Assembly (NCBI GenBank): GCA_022578605.1
Contig: MU394077.1
Span: forward strand, 1-64,000
Reading direction: 5' to 3'
DNA length: 64,000 nucleotides
DNA from: Camillea tinctor
Lineage: Eukaryota > Ascomycota > Sordariomycetes > Xylariales > Xylariaceae
The position numbers and the translations under genes were made by a program. Below, piece after piece: positions 1 to 10,672 of this stretch. Numbering within the stretch: the stretch's first letter is position 1; each line of letters starts with the position of its first letter. Below the pieces are notes generated by a model. That model was not told where the DNA came from, did not search any database, and saw nothing but the letters and a program-made list of their open reading frames with translations.

Positions 1-1138
1 AAATAAAATAAAAATGAAATAAAATAAAAATAAATACTTGAAAATATGATTTAATTTTATATTTAAATAATTTGAAATTATTTGTTTAAATATTTCAAAA
101 ATATAAATACTAGTGTAATTAGTTATTAAATTTTTAAAACTAATTAATTTATAAATTAAATTAAAATTGGAATTAATAAATGAAATAACAATACCTATAA
201 AAGCAGTATTTAAATTTGAAGTCTAAATATTAAACATAATAAAAAACTTTTTAAAATTATTAATATTTAACTTTAGTTGGTTTTTAAAAATACTTTTAGT
301 ATTATTAAAATTTGTTTTTAAAATAGATTTAATTTTCTATTTATTTATAATAGGTGATTTTTTGTTAATTTATTAGTTTTAATTAAATAAATATTAAAAT
401 AAATAATAAATAAACTTACGGGTTATAATATTTTAAAAGATTTTGAAATGAATTTGAATTTAAAATACTAAAAGGTAAATTATTTTTAATAATAACTAAT
501 AATAACTTATTTAAAGCTTCGTCTTTAGTAAATAAATTAATATTATTATTATTATTGGAACTTTTGCCAATTGTATTTATTTGTAACCGTTTTTATGTTT
601 ATAAATTGAAAAAATTAAGGTTAATTTTTGAAAATTTAGATCTTAATTATTAAAAAAATAATTAATATAAAACTTTTTAATATAAAATTAATAACTTACT
701 TAATGTTTTTCTTTTTTTTTAGTTTTTTCGTTATAAGCAATATTAGGGTGTTTTGCATTATAATAACGTAAAAGATTTGAAGTTTGAAATCTTTTAACTA
801 CTGCAATTAATTTATAATCGCACTTAAATTTTAAAAATTAATATAAAAATTTTAAAAAATTAAAAATTAAAAAAAATAACTTATATTGTGTAAGCAATAG
901 CTATTTGCCTTGGTTTTGGCAAATTAATAGGCAGTAAAGTGCGTGAAAACAACCTATTTTTAAAAATATAAGCTTTAGATTCATTATTTGGTTTTAATTT
1001 AAAATCAGGTTTATTTTCTTTTCCAATAATATTAGTTTCTTCTAAATTACTATCAAAACTACCTATTTGTGAGGTATTTTCAATAGTAAAATTAGAAGTA
1101 ACAGATTTGGAATTATCGAAATCAGATGTAAAAGACAT
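1..1138 (-). pseudogene. hAT-family transposase relic (N-terminal part, cut by window edge)
   Basis: On the minus strand, separated by AT-rich introns or gaps, short stretches read like a hAT transposase in the right order. An ATG at 1138 opens about 85 codons down to 881. At about 830-700 is a BED-finger-like piece containing TSNLLRYYNAKHP. At about 545-418 is a segment with LPFSILNSNSFQNLLKYYNP, matching the hAT motif before the catalytic domain; it ends at a GTAAGT donor. At about 330-1 is a segment with stop-TSNLNTAFIGIVISFI, where hAT proteins have WTS-N-aFlgi. The missing Trp is a TAG, one G-to-A change from TGG. The catalytic C-terminal half and hAT dimerisation domain would lie outside the window. 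No complete open frame survives, so this is a dead copy. Confidence 0.75.
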
Positions 1139-1140
1139 TT

Positions 1141-1240
1141 TTATAAAAATAAATGTAATAAATGTAATAAATGTAATAAATGTAATAAATGTAATAAATG
1201 TAATAAATGTAATAAATGTAATAAATATAATAAATGTAAT
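1141..1240. repeat. 9-bp minisatellite (GTAATAAAT)n
   Basis: About ten near-perfect tandem copies of a 9-bp unit lie immediately upstream of the hAT relic's first ATG on its coding strand. Read through, they would encode a meaningless Phe-Ile-Thr repeat, so the transposase start is better placed at 1138, downstream of the array. Confidence 0.9.
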
Positions 1241-1436
1241 AAAATATAAAAATTTCAAATCAATTGAAATAAATAGTTATAAATAATAAATATAATAAAC
1301 TAATTTTAAATCAATTGAAAAAAGTATATAGTTATAAGTAAATAATAAAAGATTGCGTTATATTTTTTTAAATAAAAGTTAAAGAAAAAGCAATAGTTTA
1401 TATAAATGTTAATTAATAAAGAATTTAAAACTAAAA

Positions 1437-1850
1437 ATGAAAAATAATGAGTTATTAATACAAAATTTGAAACCGGAAAGCAATATATGAAACCGGAATA
1501 AAAATGTAAAACCAAAAATGAAAAATAATGAGTTATTAATACAAAATTTGAAACTGGAAAGCAATATATGAAACCGGAAAGTAAAAATAATGAATTATTA
1601 ATACAAAATTTGAAACTGGAAAGCAGTATATGAAACCGGAAAGTAAAAATAATGAATTATTAATATAAAATTTGAAACTGGAAAGCAATATATGAAACTG
1701 GAAAGTAAAAATAATGAATTATTAATATAACATTTGAAACCGGAAAGCAATATATGAAACCGGAAAGTAAAAATAATGAATTATTAATATAAAATTTAAA
1801 ACTGGAAAGCAATATATGGAATTAAAAAGTAAAATATAAAACTAAAAATA
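1437..1850. repeat. 62-bp tandem repeat array, about six copies
   Basis: The phrase AATGAATTATTAATA recurs at 1529, 1591, 1653, 1715 and 1777 with an exact 62-bp period. An earlier, longer unit starts near 1448 with 81-bp spacing. Each unit carries two GAAACCGGAAAG-like motifs. The array lies between the hAT relic's start and its putative terminus, so it may be subterminal or promoter repeats of that element (inference). Confidence 0.9.
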
Positions 1851-2185
1851 AAAAGAATAATTTTTTATAAAAGAAAGCTAAATTTTTTATTAATAAACCT
1901 TTATTTTTTTATTTCATTATTTAAATTTACTCTTTTAACCTTTACGGTATTACTATCTTTAAGTTTATATTATTTTATTATTATTTAAATTATTTAAAGT
2001 TTGTTGTTAAGTTTAAATAATTTCTTTTGTTATTTTATTTATTATTTATTACTTAAAGTTTGTTATTAAGTTTAAATATTTCTTTTGTTATTTAAATTAT
2101 TTAAATTTGCTCTTTAAATCCTTACGATATCGCTGTTTTTAAGTTTATATTTATATTTTATTATTATTTATAATTTATAATGTAA

Positions 2186-2221
<36 letters not shown>

Positions 2222-2844
2222 TTTTAATTAATATAAATTTTAGAAACAATTATTATAAGTTATTATATAATAATAAATTAAAATGAAAATAAAATATTAT
2301 TGTTATTATTGTAAGTTATTTTTACTATTTAATATTTTTATAATTTTTTATTAATATGTTTTTTAAAAATAAGTAATATAAAATAATTTATATTATATTA
2401 TTAATTATATAAAGTTAATTTTATTATTAATGTAAGTTATATTTATTTTATTTTATTTTTATTATAAATTTAAATTATAAAGCTAATATAAAAACAGTAT
2501 TTAAAATTAAATATATTAAATATAAAATTTATGTTAATTTTATATTAAAAAATAAAAACTTTAGCTATTAAATTAAAAGAGTTATTTAATTAATAAACTT
2601 AAACGTTTTTAAAAGCTTAATTGTAATTTTTAATAAACTTTAAAATTAAAAATTAAATAATTAAGTTAATATTAAATATAAAACTATATTTTTTAAAAAA
2701 TAAATTGTATAAAATTTTAATTTAATTGAATATATTAAATATAGTAAAAAATAATTTAAATTAATAAAATAAAAACCATTTTTTAAAATATATTAATTAA
2801 TATAATAAGTTTTAAATTTCCTTTTTAAAAAAATGGAGCTATTT

Positions 2845-3080
2845 TTGTAGTTTTTAGTTTTTTTGTAGTTACTAACTCGACTAACTCATGTAGTTTGTAG
2901 TTAGTTAAAGCCTTGACTAAAACTACATAAGTTAGTTAGCACCTTGACTAAAAACTACATGAGTTAGTTAATAAGCTGACTAAAACTACTGTAGTTAGTG
3001 GGTCCTGTAGTTAAAACTAACTAAATTAGTTAGTAACTAAAAAAAAACTAAAAACTAAAGTTTTTTATCACAACCCTGAT
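2845..3080. mobile_element. hAT-like terminal/subterminal region, or a small MITE
   Basis: A cluster of ACTACATGAGTTAGTTA-like short repeats is bounded by an inverted repeat of about 30 bp: TTTTTAGTTTTTTTGTAGTT at about 2851-2870 and its near complement at about 3028-3057. It ends in CACAACCCTG at 3069-3078, whose complement CAGGGTTGTG resembles fungal hAT terminal repeats. It could be the right end of the element carrying the transposase relic, or an independent MITE. The left terminus and the 8-bp duplication expected for hAT were not identified. Confidence 0.5.
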
Positions 3081-5336
3081 TTTACTTATACGATTACTAT
3101 TTATTTTTAAATATTTATTAAAATATTTATTAATTAAAGTTTAATATTGCCTTTTTTTAACTATAGATACCTTTGCTGCCTTTATATTTAGTATAATGCT
3201 TTAAAATATAATTTTTGCATATTAGTTAAAAATAAAAATAATATTAATATTAAAAATATTAATCGTTAAATTTATTACTTAATAAATTAATTTAACTTAA
3301 TATTAAAATATTTAATTATATAAATAAATTGCCGTTATATATTATTTGCTTTTTTATATATTTTATTTATATGTATTTTATTTTTTAATTTTTAATTTTA
3401 AAATTGTATTTTTAACTTTTTTGTAGTTTATTAAAAATGTTATATAATTTTTTTTACTTTACCTTTTTAATTTTTTCATTATAACTTTGTATTTTTTTAC
3501 TTTTGTTTAAAATGCTTAATTAACTAATACTTTTTCTTTTTACATACTTAACATTTGCGCTTTTATGTCTTTATTTATTATTTAAAATAGTACTTATTAC
3601 TTTTATTATTGTAATAATACTTATAATTAATATAAAATTAATAAGTTTTATTGTTATTATTATTATTGCTTTTTTTAATTATAAAATATTAATAAGCACT
3701 TTTAATATTTTTATAAATATTAATAAATGTTTTAAGCTTATTAACTAAGTTTTTAAATTAGTATGTTAGCTTAAAAAGTATATGTTATAATTAAGAAACG
3801 TTGCAGCATATTTAATATATAGTTGCAATTAGCTATTATTTTTTTCGAAACTTTGGTTTTAGTGCTTTTTAGTAAAGAAATAGTTTATTTAGTATAATTT
3901 AAAGTATTTTTAAGTTGGTTTTGTTTTTATTAGCTTTTTTTGCTTTTATGTTAAAAAATATAGTTGCTATTTAATTATAATAGTATTAAACTTTATTTTA
4001 TTTTATATTAAAGTAGCGCTTTATTGCGAAGTATATATTAGTAAAATATTAATACTTTAATATATTATAAAGAAAATATATTGCTGCTTAGCTTGTTAAA
4101 ATTATTAAAAATATAGCATAGAATTAGCTTTGCTAAATTTTAATTATGTAACACATATTTAAAAAGAACTTAAACTTATTTTTAAAGATATTATACGGTT
4201 TTTTTATGTAGTTGTTTTTTTTATTTTATGCTTTTTTAAACTGCTTAACAATTGTAAAAAAATATATGTTATTTACGACCTTTTTTAAGGAAATTATATA
4301 ATAAAATTGCTTTTTTTAGTTTTTAATTAGCATGTATGCTTATTTATGTTTATTACTTTTAAAAATAAATAGTTAACTTATTAAGAAAGAAAAACCGTAA
4401 CTTTTAAGGTTTTATGCGGGCTTTTATTTTTTGTTTAAGTAGCTTAAAAAAAGTGGTTAGTATAAAAAGCTTTAAGAATATTTTTATTTTAAAAAAACAT
4501 ATAGGTATAGTAATTGTGCATTTAGAGGTACGGCGCTTTTTTAGCTTTAGCTATTTTTTATAAGTAAGTATAGTTATGGGTATGCCAAAGTTTAATAAAG
4601 TATAAGTGCGAAAAAAAAGTATTAAAAAGGCGCGGTTTACTAACGTAGCACTTTAATATTATAAATAAGATTATACTTAAAAGTGTATTTTTTAATATAT
4701 TTTTAAGGAAAAAAAGAGAAAAAAAGGTTGCTATTTATATTAAGGTTTTTTTTAATGTAAAGAATACTTTGCATAACCTATATTGCTTGGCTTTATAGTT
4801 ATTTAAAAAGGTAAAGAAAAGGAAATAAAAAAAATATGCTTTAGTAGCAAAGTTAAAAGGTTTAATAGCATAAGTGGCATTATTGTGTGCATTGTAAGGA
4901 AGTTGTAAATAGTGCAATTATTTAGTAGTTTTAAAGCTCGTTGCGCTTAGTATTAAAGGTTAAATAAGGGGATTATTATAAATAAATTAGTTGTTTTAAA
5001 GTCGTAATTTTGCTTTTTTACGAGTAGTAAGTAGTTTAGCATAGTTGTTTTTATAAAGGTTTAAAATATTAATTTAAAGTTATATATTAAAGTTTTTAAA
5101 GCAGAACTTATTATTTATTAAAATTAAAAAAAAAAAAATTGTAAAGCTATTCTTTCTTTTCTTTATAAAACTTAAAAATAGTTATTTTTATATTAATTAA
5201 TAAAGCTACTTTTTTTTAGCTTTATATAAATCTTTTTTATATTAAAGTAGCATTAATGAGATTTTTTATTTTATTAATGCGTTAAAATGTGCTGTGTAAT
5301 TACCGTTAACTTTATTAACATAAATACTTTGTTTTA
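3081..5336. repeat. AT-rich decayed repeat DNA, unidentified
   Basis: No gene and no recognisable protein was found in any frame. Slightly higher GC around 3.8-5.0 kb, with scattered CG and GC words, suggests an old transposon erased by mutation. Its family cannot be named. Confidence 0.5.
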
Positions 5337-5349
5337 TTATAGCTGTATA
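5337..5349. repeat. 13-bp target-site duplication, left copy of retroposon 1
   Basis: TTATAGCTGTATA is found here and again, base for base, at 6199-6211. The two copies exactly bracket retroposon 1, as expected for target-primed retrotransposition. Confidence 0.88.
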
Positions 5350-5572
5350 TGATGATGATGATGATATATTTAACGTCCAGTGCAGGAGCCGGAACTGAAC
5401 TATTTACTATGGTATTTAGTTACACCCTGAGCCTGTATAAACTATGGGACGGCTGGAGTAAGGGGCTTATGCCTCTGTACCAGCGTGTTGAAAATTTATA
5501 TAGAAAATCTTCCGCGCTAGTAATAGCGCTTTACTGTTAGCTAGCCTTCTCCAAGGCCTTGCTAGTAAGTTG

Positions 5573-5860
5573 GTCGGTGACAGCACCCTATAGGAAGCCA
5601 CCCTATAGGAGGCTACCCTGTAGGGGGGGTGTCAGCGATGGTGGGGTTGGCGATGGGGGGTGTGTGGGTCGATAACAGCTACCCTATTGGATAAAGAGGT
5701 GTTAGCGATGGGGGGGTGTGTGGGTCGGCAACAGCACCTTGTAGGAAGCCACCCTATAAGAGGCTACCCTGTGGGGGGGTGTCAGCGATGGTGAGGTTCG
5801 TTGGTCGATAACAGCTGCTTTATTGGATAAAGAGGTGTTGGCGAAAGTGGGGTTGTTGGC
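5573..5860 (-). repeat. internal tandem duplication in retroposon 1 (unit about 151 bp)
   Basis: The block beginning GTCGGTGACAGCACCCTATA at 5573 recurs as GTCGGCAACAGCACCTTGTA at 5724. The second unit is slightly shortened. Shorter sub-repeats of the GTGTCAGCGATGG type occur inside. Copy 2 has a related internal repetition of about 62-66 bp, so array length probably varies within the family. Confidence 0.8.
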
Positions 5861-6115
5861 AACAGTTACCCTGTTAGTGGGGCTGTCGGCAGTGGATATT
5901 TCGGTCGCTAACATTGCCATTTGGCTAATGCTTTTTAGCTGCTTGGCAGCTCCATTTGCAGTGCTACTCTAAGATGTTGGCGGGGGAGGTGTGTATGCCG
6001 GCAATTAGCCGGCAATAATATGGGTGCTCGGCGAAAAGTTTTGCCAATAATGCTTTTATTGGCTATAAACAGCCAATAAAAAGTGTGTATGCCTTGAAAA
6101 AAGGGATAGTTAGTT

Positions 6116-6197
6116 GGACCACAATGGGATTCGAACCCATTACATTAATATTTTATACTAATGTCTGCCAGGCGCTTAACCACTGCGCCATGTGGCC
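6116..6197 (-). other. tRNA-like head with Pol III A and B boxes
   Basis: The minus strand folds as a tRNA: a 7-bp acceptor stem (GGCCACA with TGTGGTC), a D-arm closed by GCGC/GCGC, and a T-arm ATGGG-TTCGAAT-CCCAT. The A box TGGCGCAGTGG and B box GGTTCGAATCC fit the Pol III consensus. The anticodon arm is not canonical. In its place is a long hairpin, ACATTAGTAT-AAA-ATATTAATGT with one wobble. No anticodon can be assigned, so this is a SINE promoter head rather than a working tRNA gene. Confidence 0.8.
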
Positions 6198-6198
6198 G

Positions 6199-6211
6199 TT
6201 ATAGCTGTATA
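6199..6211. repeat. 13-bp target-site duplication, right copy of retroposon 1
   Basis: Exact match to 5337-5349. It directly follows the first base upstream of the tRNA-like head. Confidence 0.88.
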
Positions 6212-9200
6212 AAGTGTAAACTAAAATTACCGTAATATTTGCTTAAAGTTATATTATTTAAATTTTTTAAAGCATTTTTAATATTTTATTAATGCTTTTT
6301 TAAGTATAAAAGCTATTAAATAAAAGTCGTTATTTTCGATATTTTGTATAAAAATTAACGCTTACGTTGTTTTTTATTATAAGGTATTAGTTGCATAGTT
6401 AAGGGTTTTTTATTTTAATATTTAGGGGTTAAAGGTTTAAAAAACGCTTTGGTTTATTATAAGTAGTAATGTTACAAGTTTTTGTAATTAGTCCATATTT
6501 TTTAAGGCTATAGCATTTTTATCTTTAATAATTTCTTATTGTTTTTTTTTTTTAAACTGTTGTTATTATTATTGCTGGGTTTTTTGGGTTGACGGACTTG
6601 GTTGATTGTTGCTTAACATTGTAAATGGTGATAGCGTTAAAAAAAAAGGTAATATAGATCGTTATTTTTAAAAAAAAAGGAAATATAAGTTATACGTTAC
6701 AAAACGAAATGTTTAGAAAGCTTGTTTATTTAACATGTAAAAAAAAATGTTAGTGTCGTTACTGCTATATTTTATTTTGCTGTGTTTTTAAATAAAAGTA
6801 CTAAATACTAACAGTAGTTTTTCGTATTTACTTTAAATTGCTATGCTTTTAAATAAAAATATAAAATATTTAAAAAAACTTTTACTTTGCAAATCTATAT
6901 TGCTATATGTTTAGCAATATTAATCAGTGTTAATAAGTATATATACTAAAAAAATAAAAATAATAACAAGTATAAGAAACGGTTATGTATTTGTGTTTAA
7001 AAAAAAACTATCTAACTAAGGTTGCGTAGAAAAGCGCAACTTATTTATGTGCGGAGTATATTGTGACTTTTTATTTTTGTTATGCAACCATCATAGTAAA
7101 ACTAAAATTAACAATAGCGTTAAACTTAAAACCTGCTTTTATAAAAAAAACTAAAAAAAAAACAATATAATAATAATATAGCAAATAACTTTTTTTTTAA
7201 AAAAAAAGCTTAAAAAAATAAAAAATTTTATAAACAAAAAATAGTAAAACCGAAACTTTAAAAAGTTTAAAACTTTATAAAGTTAAGTAGCGTTTATAAA
7301 AAACGAAAAGATATTTTTTTGCAACATATACAAATAAATTAAAAAAACCAATACTTTAAAAAAAAATATAAAAAAAACAAACTTAAAATAGTAATTAGTA
7401 ACATTTTAATGTGCTTTTAAGCTTATTTTATTTTAATATAGTCTTTATAAGTATAGCTTTTTTTAAAATAATAAAACTATTATAATAATTATTAAGCTTT
7501 AATTTAATTAACTTTAAATAGTAATAATAGTGCTATAAAAATTTAACAGCTTAAATAAACGTTAAAAAAAGTAACTATACTTTTTTTAAGCTAACGTTTA
7601 AAAAAAATTATAAACTTATAATATAGTATTAAAAGCAGCAAATAGCGCTTAAATAAACATTATACTTATTTAAAAATTTTAAGTTAGTACTTAAAAAAAT
7701 AAAAAAATAACTAAAACTTATTTAAAATATAATGCTTTTTTTTTATTAAAAATTAAAAAAAATAAAAGCTTAAAGTTTTTATATATATATATATAAAAAA
7801 CTATACTTTTTAACGTTTTAATTAAAATTATTTATAACATTAAATATATGCGTAACAAAAATAAATAATATTATAATTTATAATATATATATAAATAAAA
7901 AGTTTTTGCAAAAATTTTTTTTAAAATTAAAAAATTAAAAACTTAAATTAAAAAAGGTATATAAAAACGATTTTAACGCAATTTATTAATTATAGCAATT
8001 TAAGCATAAATAAAAATATAATAAACTTAAATAATAAATTATAAACTAAATTATAAATTATAAGTTTAAAATATTAAACTTAAATAAACTTATTTATTAA
8101 GTAAAAAATATTATAAACTTAATATTATTTAATATTTTTAATAATATTATATAAATAAACTAAAAAATATATATTAAATTAAACTATTATATATTAAATT
8201 GTTAAGTATTAATAAGCATTTTAAAAACTATATTATTAAAGCGCTTTAGCTTTACGAAAAATGCTTTTTTAAAATATTTTTAATTGTTAATATTATATTA
8301 AATAATACTTTTTTTTTTTTAAACATAATAAAAAAAATAAAAAAATTTATAAACTTTTTTTAATACTTTTAATAAAGTTAAAAAAGCATTAAGTAAGCTT
8401 AAATATAATAAAAAGCGTAATGCTATTTAATAAAATAAAAAATACGTAAAATATATTAAAGCTTTACGTAAAGTAGTAAAAAAATAATTTAAAAATTAAT
8501 AATTACTTAATATAAAGCTTTTAAAAAAATTAAAAAAAAAATTAAAAAAAAATTAATAAAGCAAATAACAATAAAAACATTTTTAAAATTGTTAGCTAAT
8601 ATAAGCTTAAAAACAATTTTTGCTTTTTTTTTTTATATATAACGGTTTAACGGTTATAAATATTGTAAATAAAATATAGCTATTTTAAAATAAAGTATTT
8701 ATATTAAAAGTAAATAAAGAAAATATTATTAACTTATAACGGCTACTTATTTTTATAAATGTAGATTTTTTTATATTTAAAAAAAAAATTACAAAAAAAT
8801 AAAAATATTTTTTTATAAAATTAACACGTTTTGTTAAATAAAGTAAAATTAGTATATATTTATATTGCTTATATTTTTTTTAAAAAAAATAAGTTTATAG
8901 CTTTTTTTTTATAAAAAGCATAGTTAATTATAAACTTAATAATAAAAATGTTTTATAAAATATGCTTAAAATATAAGTATTATTTAATGCATTTTTAAAT
9001 AATTAAAATAATAATGCTATTAAAAGCTAAAAAAAAGATTTTATTATAATTAAGTTTTAAAAGCTAATATTATTACTTTTTTATTTTAAAAAAAATTAAA
9101 ATAGCTAATAGTTAAATATATAATAAACTTTATAATAAAAAAAGCGTTATTTATTATTAATAGTTTAAAGCTTTTTTTAAAAAAATAGTTATTAACTTTA

Positions 9201-9906
9201 TAGTTTACGTTATATATAATATAAAAAAAGTGCTTAATAAAAAAAAAGTATTATTTTTAATAATAAACGTATTTAAAACATTTAATATAATTTTTTAAAA
9301 AAAACTTATTTTATGTTTATAAAAGTAAAAATAGTTAAATAATATAATTAAATAAGTTAAATTTTATATAATAAATAAAAAAGTAGCAATTTATATAAAA
9401 AATGTTATAATTGCATTTACTTTACTTTTTTACAAAGTATTGTAAAAGTTTTTAGTTTTATTTATATTATTTATATTATTTATATTATATATTAAACTAG
9501 TTTTTAAAAAAGGCGCATTTAATATAAAGTTTAATTATGTAAATAATATAGCTATTTTTAAAGTAAAAAATTTAATTTAAAAAATTATAAAATAATTAAA
9601 AAAAACGTTAAAGTTATTTTAAGCTAAAAAAAGCATAATGCTTTTTTTTTAACTTTATTAAATATAAGCTTAAATATTTTTATAAAAAATACAATATAAA
9701 AAAAAATTAATATAAATTAAAAACTTTATTATATATTTTTTAAAAAAAAAACAGTTAAGTAGCTTAAAATATACTTTAATTTTAAATTGCGCTTTAAAAA
9801 TTACGTTATAATTTAAAAAATTAAAGCACTTTAAATAACTAATTATATTAAACACTTTAATAAAGTAATTAAAAGCGCTTTATTAAATAAAACAATTAAA
9901 GCAATT
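6212..9906. repeat. RIP-like AT-rich DNA without features
   Basis: Only A/T-rich sequence with strong TpA excess and short homopolymer runs. No coding stretch, tRNA or further retroposon copy was recognised. A short TA dinucleotide run lies near 7778-7794. Confidence 0.7.
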
Positions 9907-9919
9907 AAAATATATATAA
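9907..9919. repeat. 13-bp direct repeat, left flank of retroposon 2
   Basis: AAAATATATATAA here equals 10660-10672 exactly. Because the sequence is low complexity in an AT-rich setting it is weaker evidence than the duplication around copy 1, but its length and position match. Confidence 0.65.
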
Positions 9920-10659
9920 AGGCCACATAGCGCAGTGGTTAAGCGCTTAGCAAACATTAATGTAGAAATTAATGTAATAAGTTTAAATTTTATTGTAATT
10001 TAATTAACTATCCTTTTTTTTAAGGCATAATACTTTTTATTAGTTATTTTATAGCTAATAAAAGCACTATTAGCAAAACTTTTTGCTAAGTACCTACATT
10101 ATTGCTAGCTAATTATTAGCATATATATATATCTTGCTAATATCTTAAAATAGCACTGCAAATAGACTAAAAAGTATTAGTTAAATAAAAATGTCAGCAA
10201 CTAAAATCTTCACTACTAATAGCTTTATTAATAAGGTAATTATTGCTAATAATTAACCTTACTATTATTAACACTTTTTATAAAGTAGCCCTTTATAAAG
10301 TAACTATTACCGATTAACCTTACCATTATTAACACCTCCTTATTTAATAGGGTAGCTGTCGTCGACCCACATACCTATTGCTAACCTTACTATCGCTAAC
10401 ACCCCCTTACAAGGTAGCCCTTTATAGGGTAGCTGTTACCAACTAACCTACTAGCAAGGCCTTAAAGAAGGCTAGCTACGGTAAGGCGCATTAGCGCGGA
10501 GGATTTTCTATGTAAATTTTCAATACGCTGGTACGGGGGCTTTCGAGGCCCCTTATTTCTGCCATTCCATAGTCTATATAGGCTTAAAGTTGTAAATAGC
10601 TAGTTAGTTAGTTTTTATCGCCCGCCCCGGACGTAAAATATATTATTATCATTATTATC
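9920..10659 (+). mobile_element. tRNA-headed SINE-like retroposon, copy 2 (RIP-mutated)
   Basis: About 740 bp in the opposite orientation to copy 1 and collinear with it: tRNA-like head from 9921, hairpin block about 10015-10110, repeated middle, shared 3' body, and a tail of TATTATTATCATTATTATCA ending at 10659. The head keeps the A box (TAGCGCAGTGG). The B box has decayed from GTTCGAATC to GTTTAAATT by C-to-T and G-to-A changes only, so Pol III transcription is unlikely. The 5' half is heavily AT-mutated, while 10.4-10.65 kb is less so. Confidence 0.8.
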
Positions 10660-10672
10660 AAAATATATATAA
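10660..10672. repeat. 13-bp direct repeat, right flank of retroposon 2
   Basis: Exact copy of 9907-9919, immediately after the simple-repeat tail. Confidence 0.65.

Larger units (their letters stand above)
5350..6198 (-). mobile_element. tRNA-headed SINE-like retroposon, copy 1 (full length, GC-rich)
   Basis: This 849-bp element on the minus strand has a tRNA-like 82-nt head at 6197-6116. A region of stem-loops follows at about 6105-5990, then two tandem units of about 151 bp (starting at 5573 and 5724 on the plus strand), then a unique 3' body. It ends in a short ATC/ATT simple repeat at about 5369-5350. Identical 13-bp repeats flank it. It has no credible protein-coding frame, so it must depend on reverse transcriptase supplied in trans, as SINEs do. 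It is unusually long for a SINE. Unlike its surroundings it is GC-rich, so it probably arrived after the neighbourhood had been mutated (inference). Confidence 0.85.

Noticed and set aside
881..1258. 125-residue protein beginning with an FIT repeat
   Set aside because: The FIT repeat is read-through of a 9-bp minisatellite. Only the part from 1138 down is plausible coding, and it belongs to the hAT relic.
1437..1850. CRISPR-like array
   Set aside because: Units are contiguous 62-bp tandem repeats without unique spacers, in a eukaryotic repeat region.
5349..5540. 63-codon open frame at the end of retroposon copy 1
   Set aside because: It lies in the non-coding 3' body and tail of the element on the opposite strand, is not kept in copies 2 and 3, and starts in the simple-repeat tail.
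6116..6197. Functional tRNA gene
   Set aside because: Acceptor, D and T arms fold, but the anticodon arm is replaced by a long hairpin with no usable anticodon, and it is the head of a repeated, target-duplicated element.
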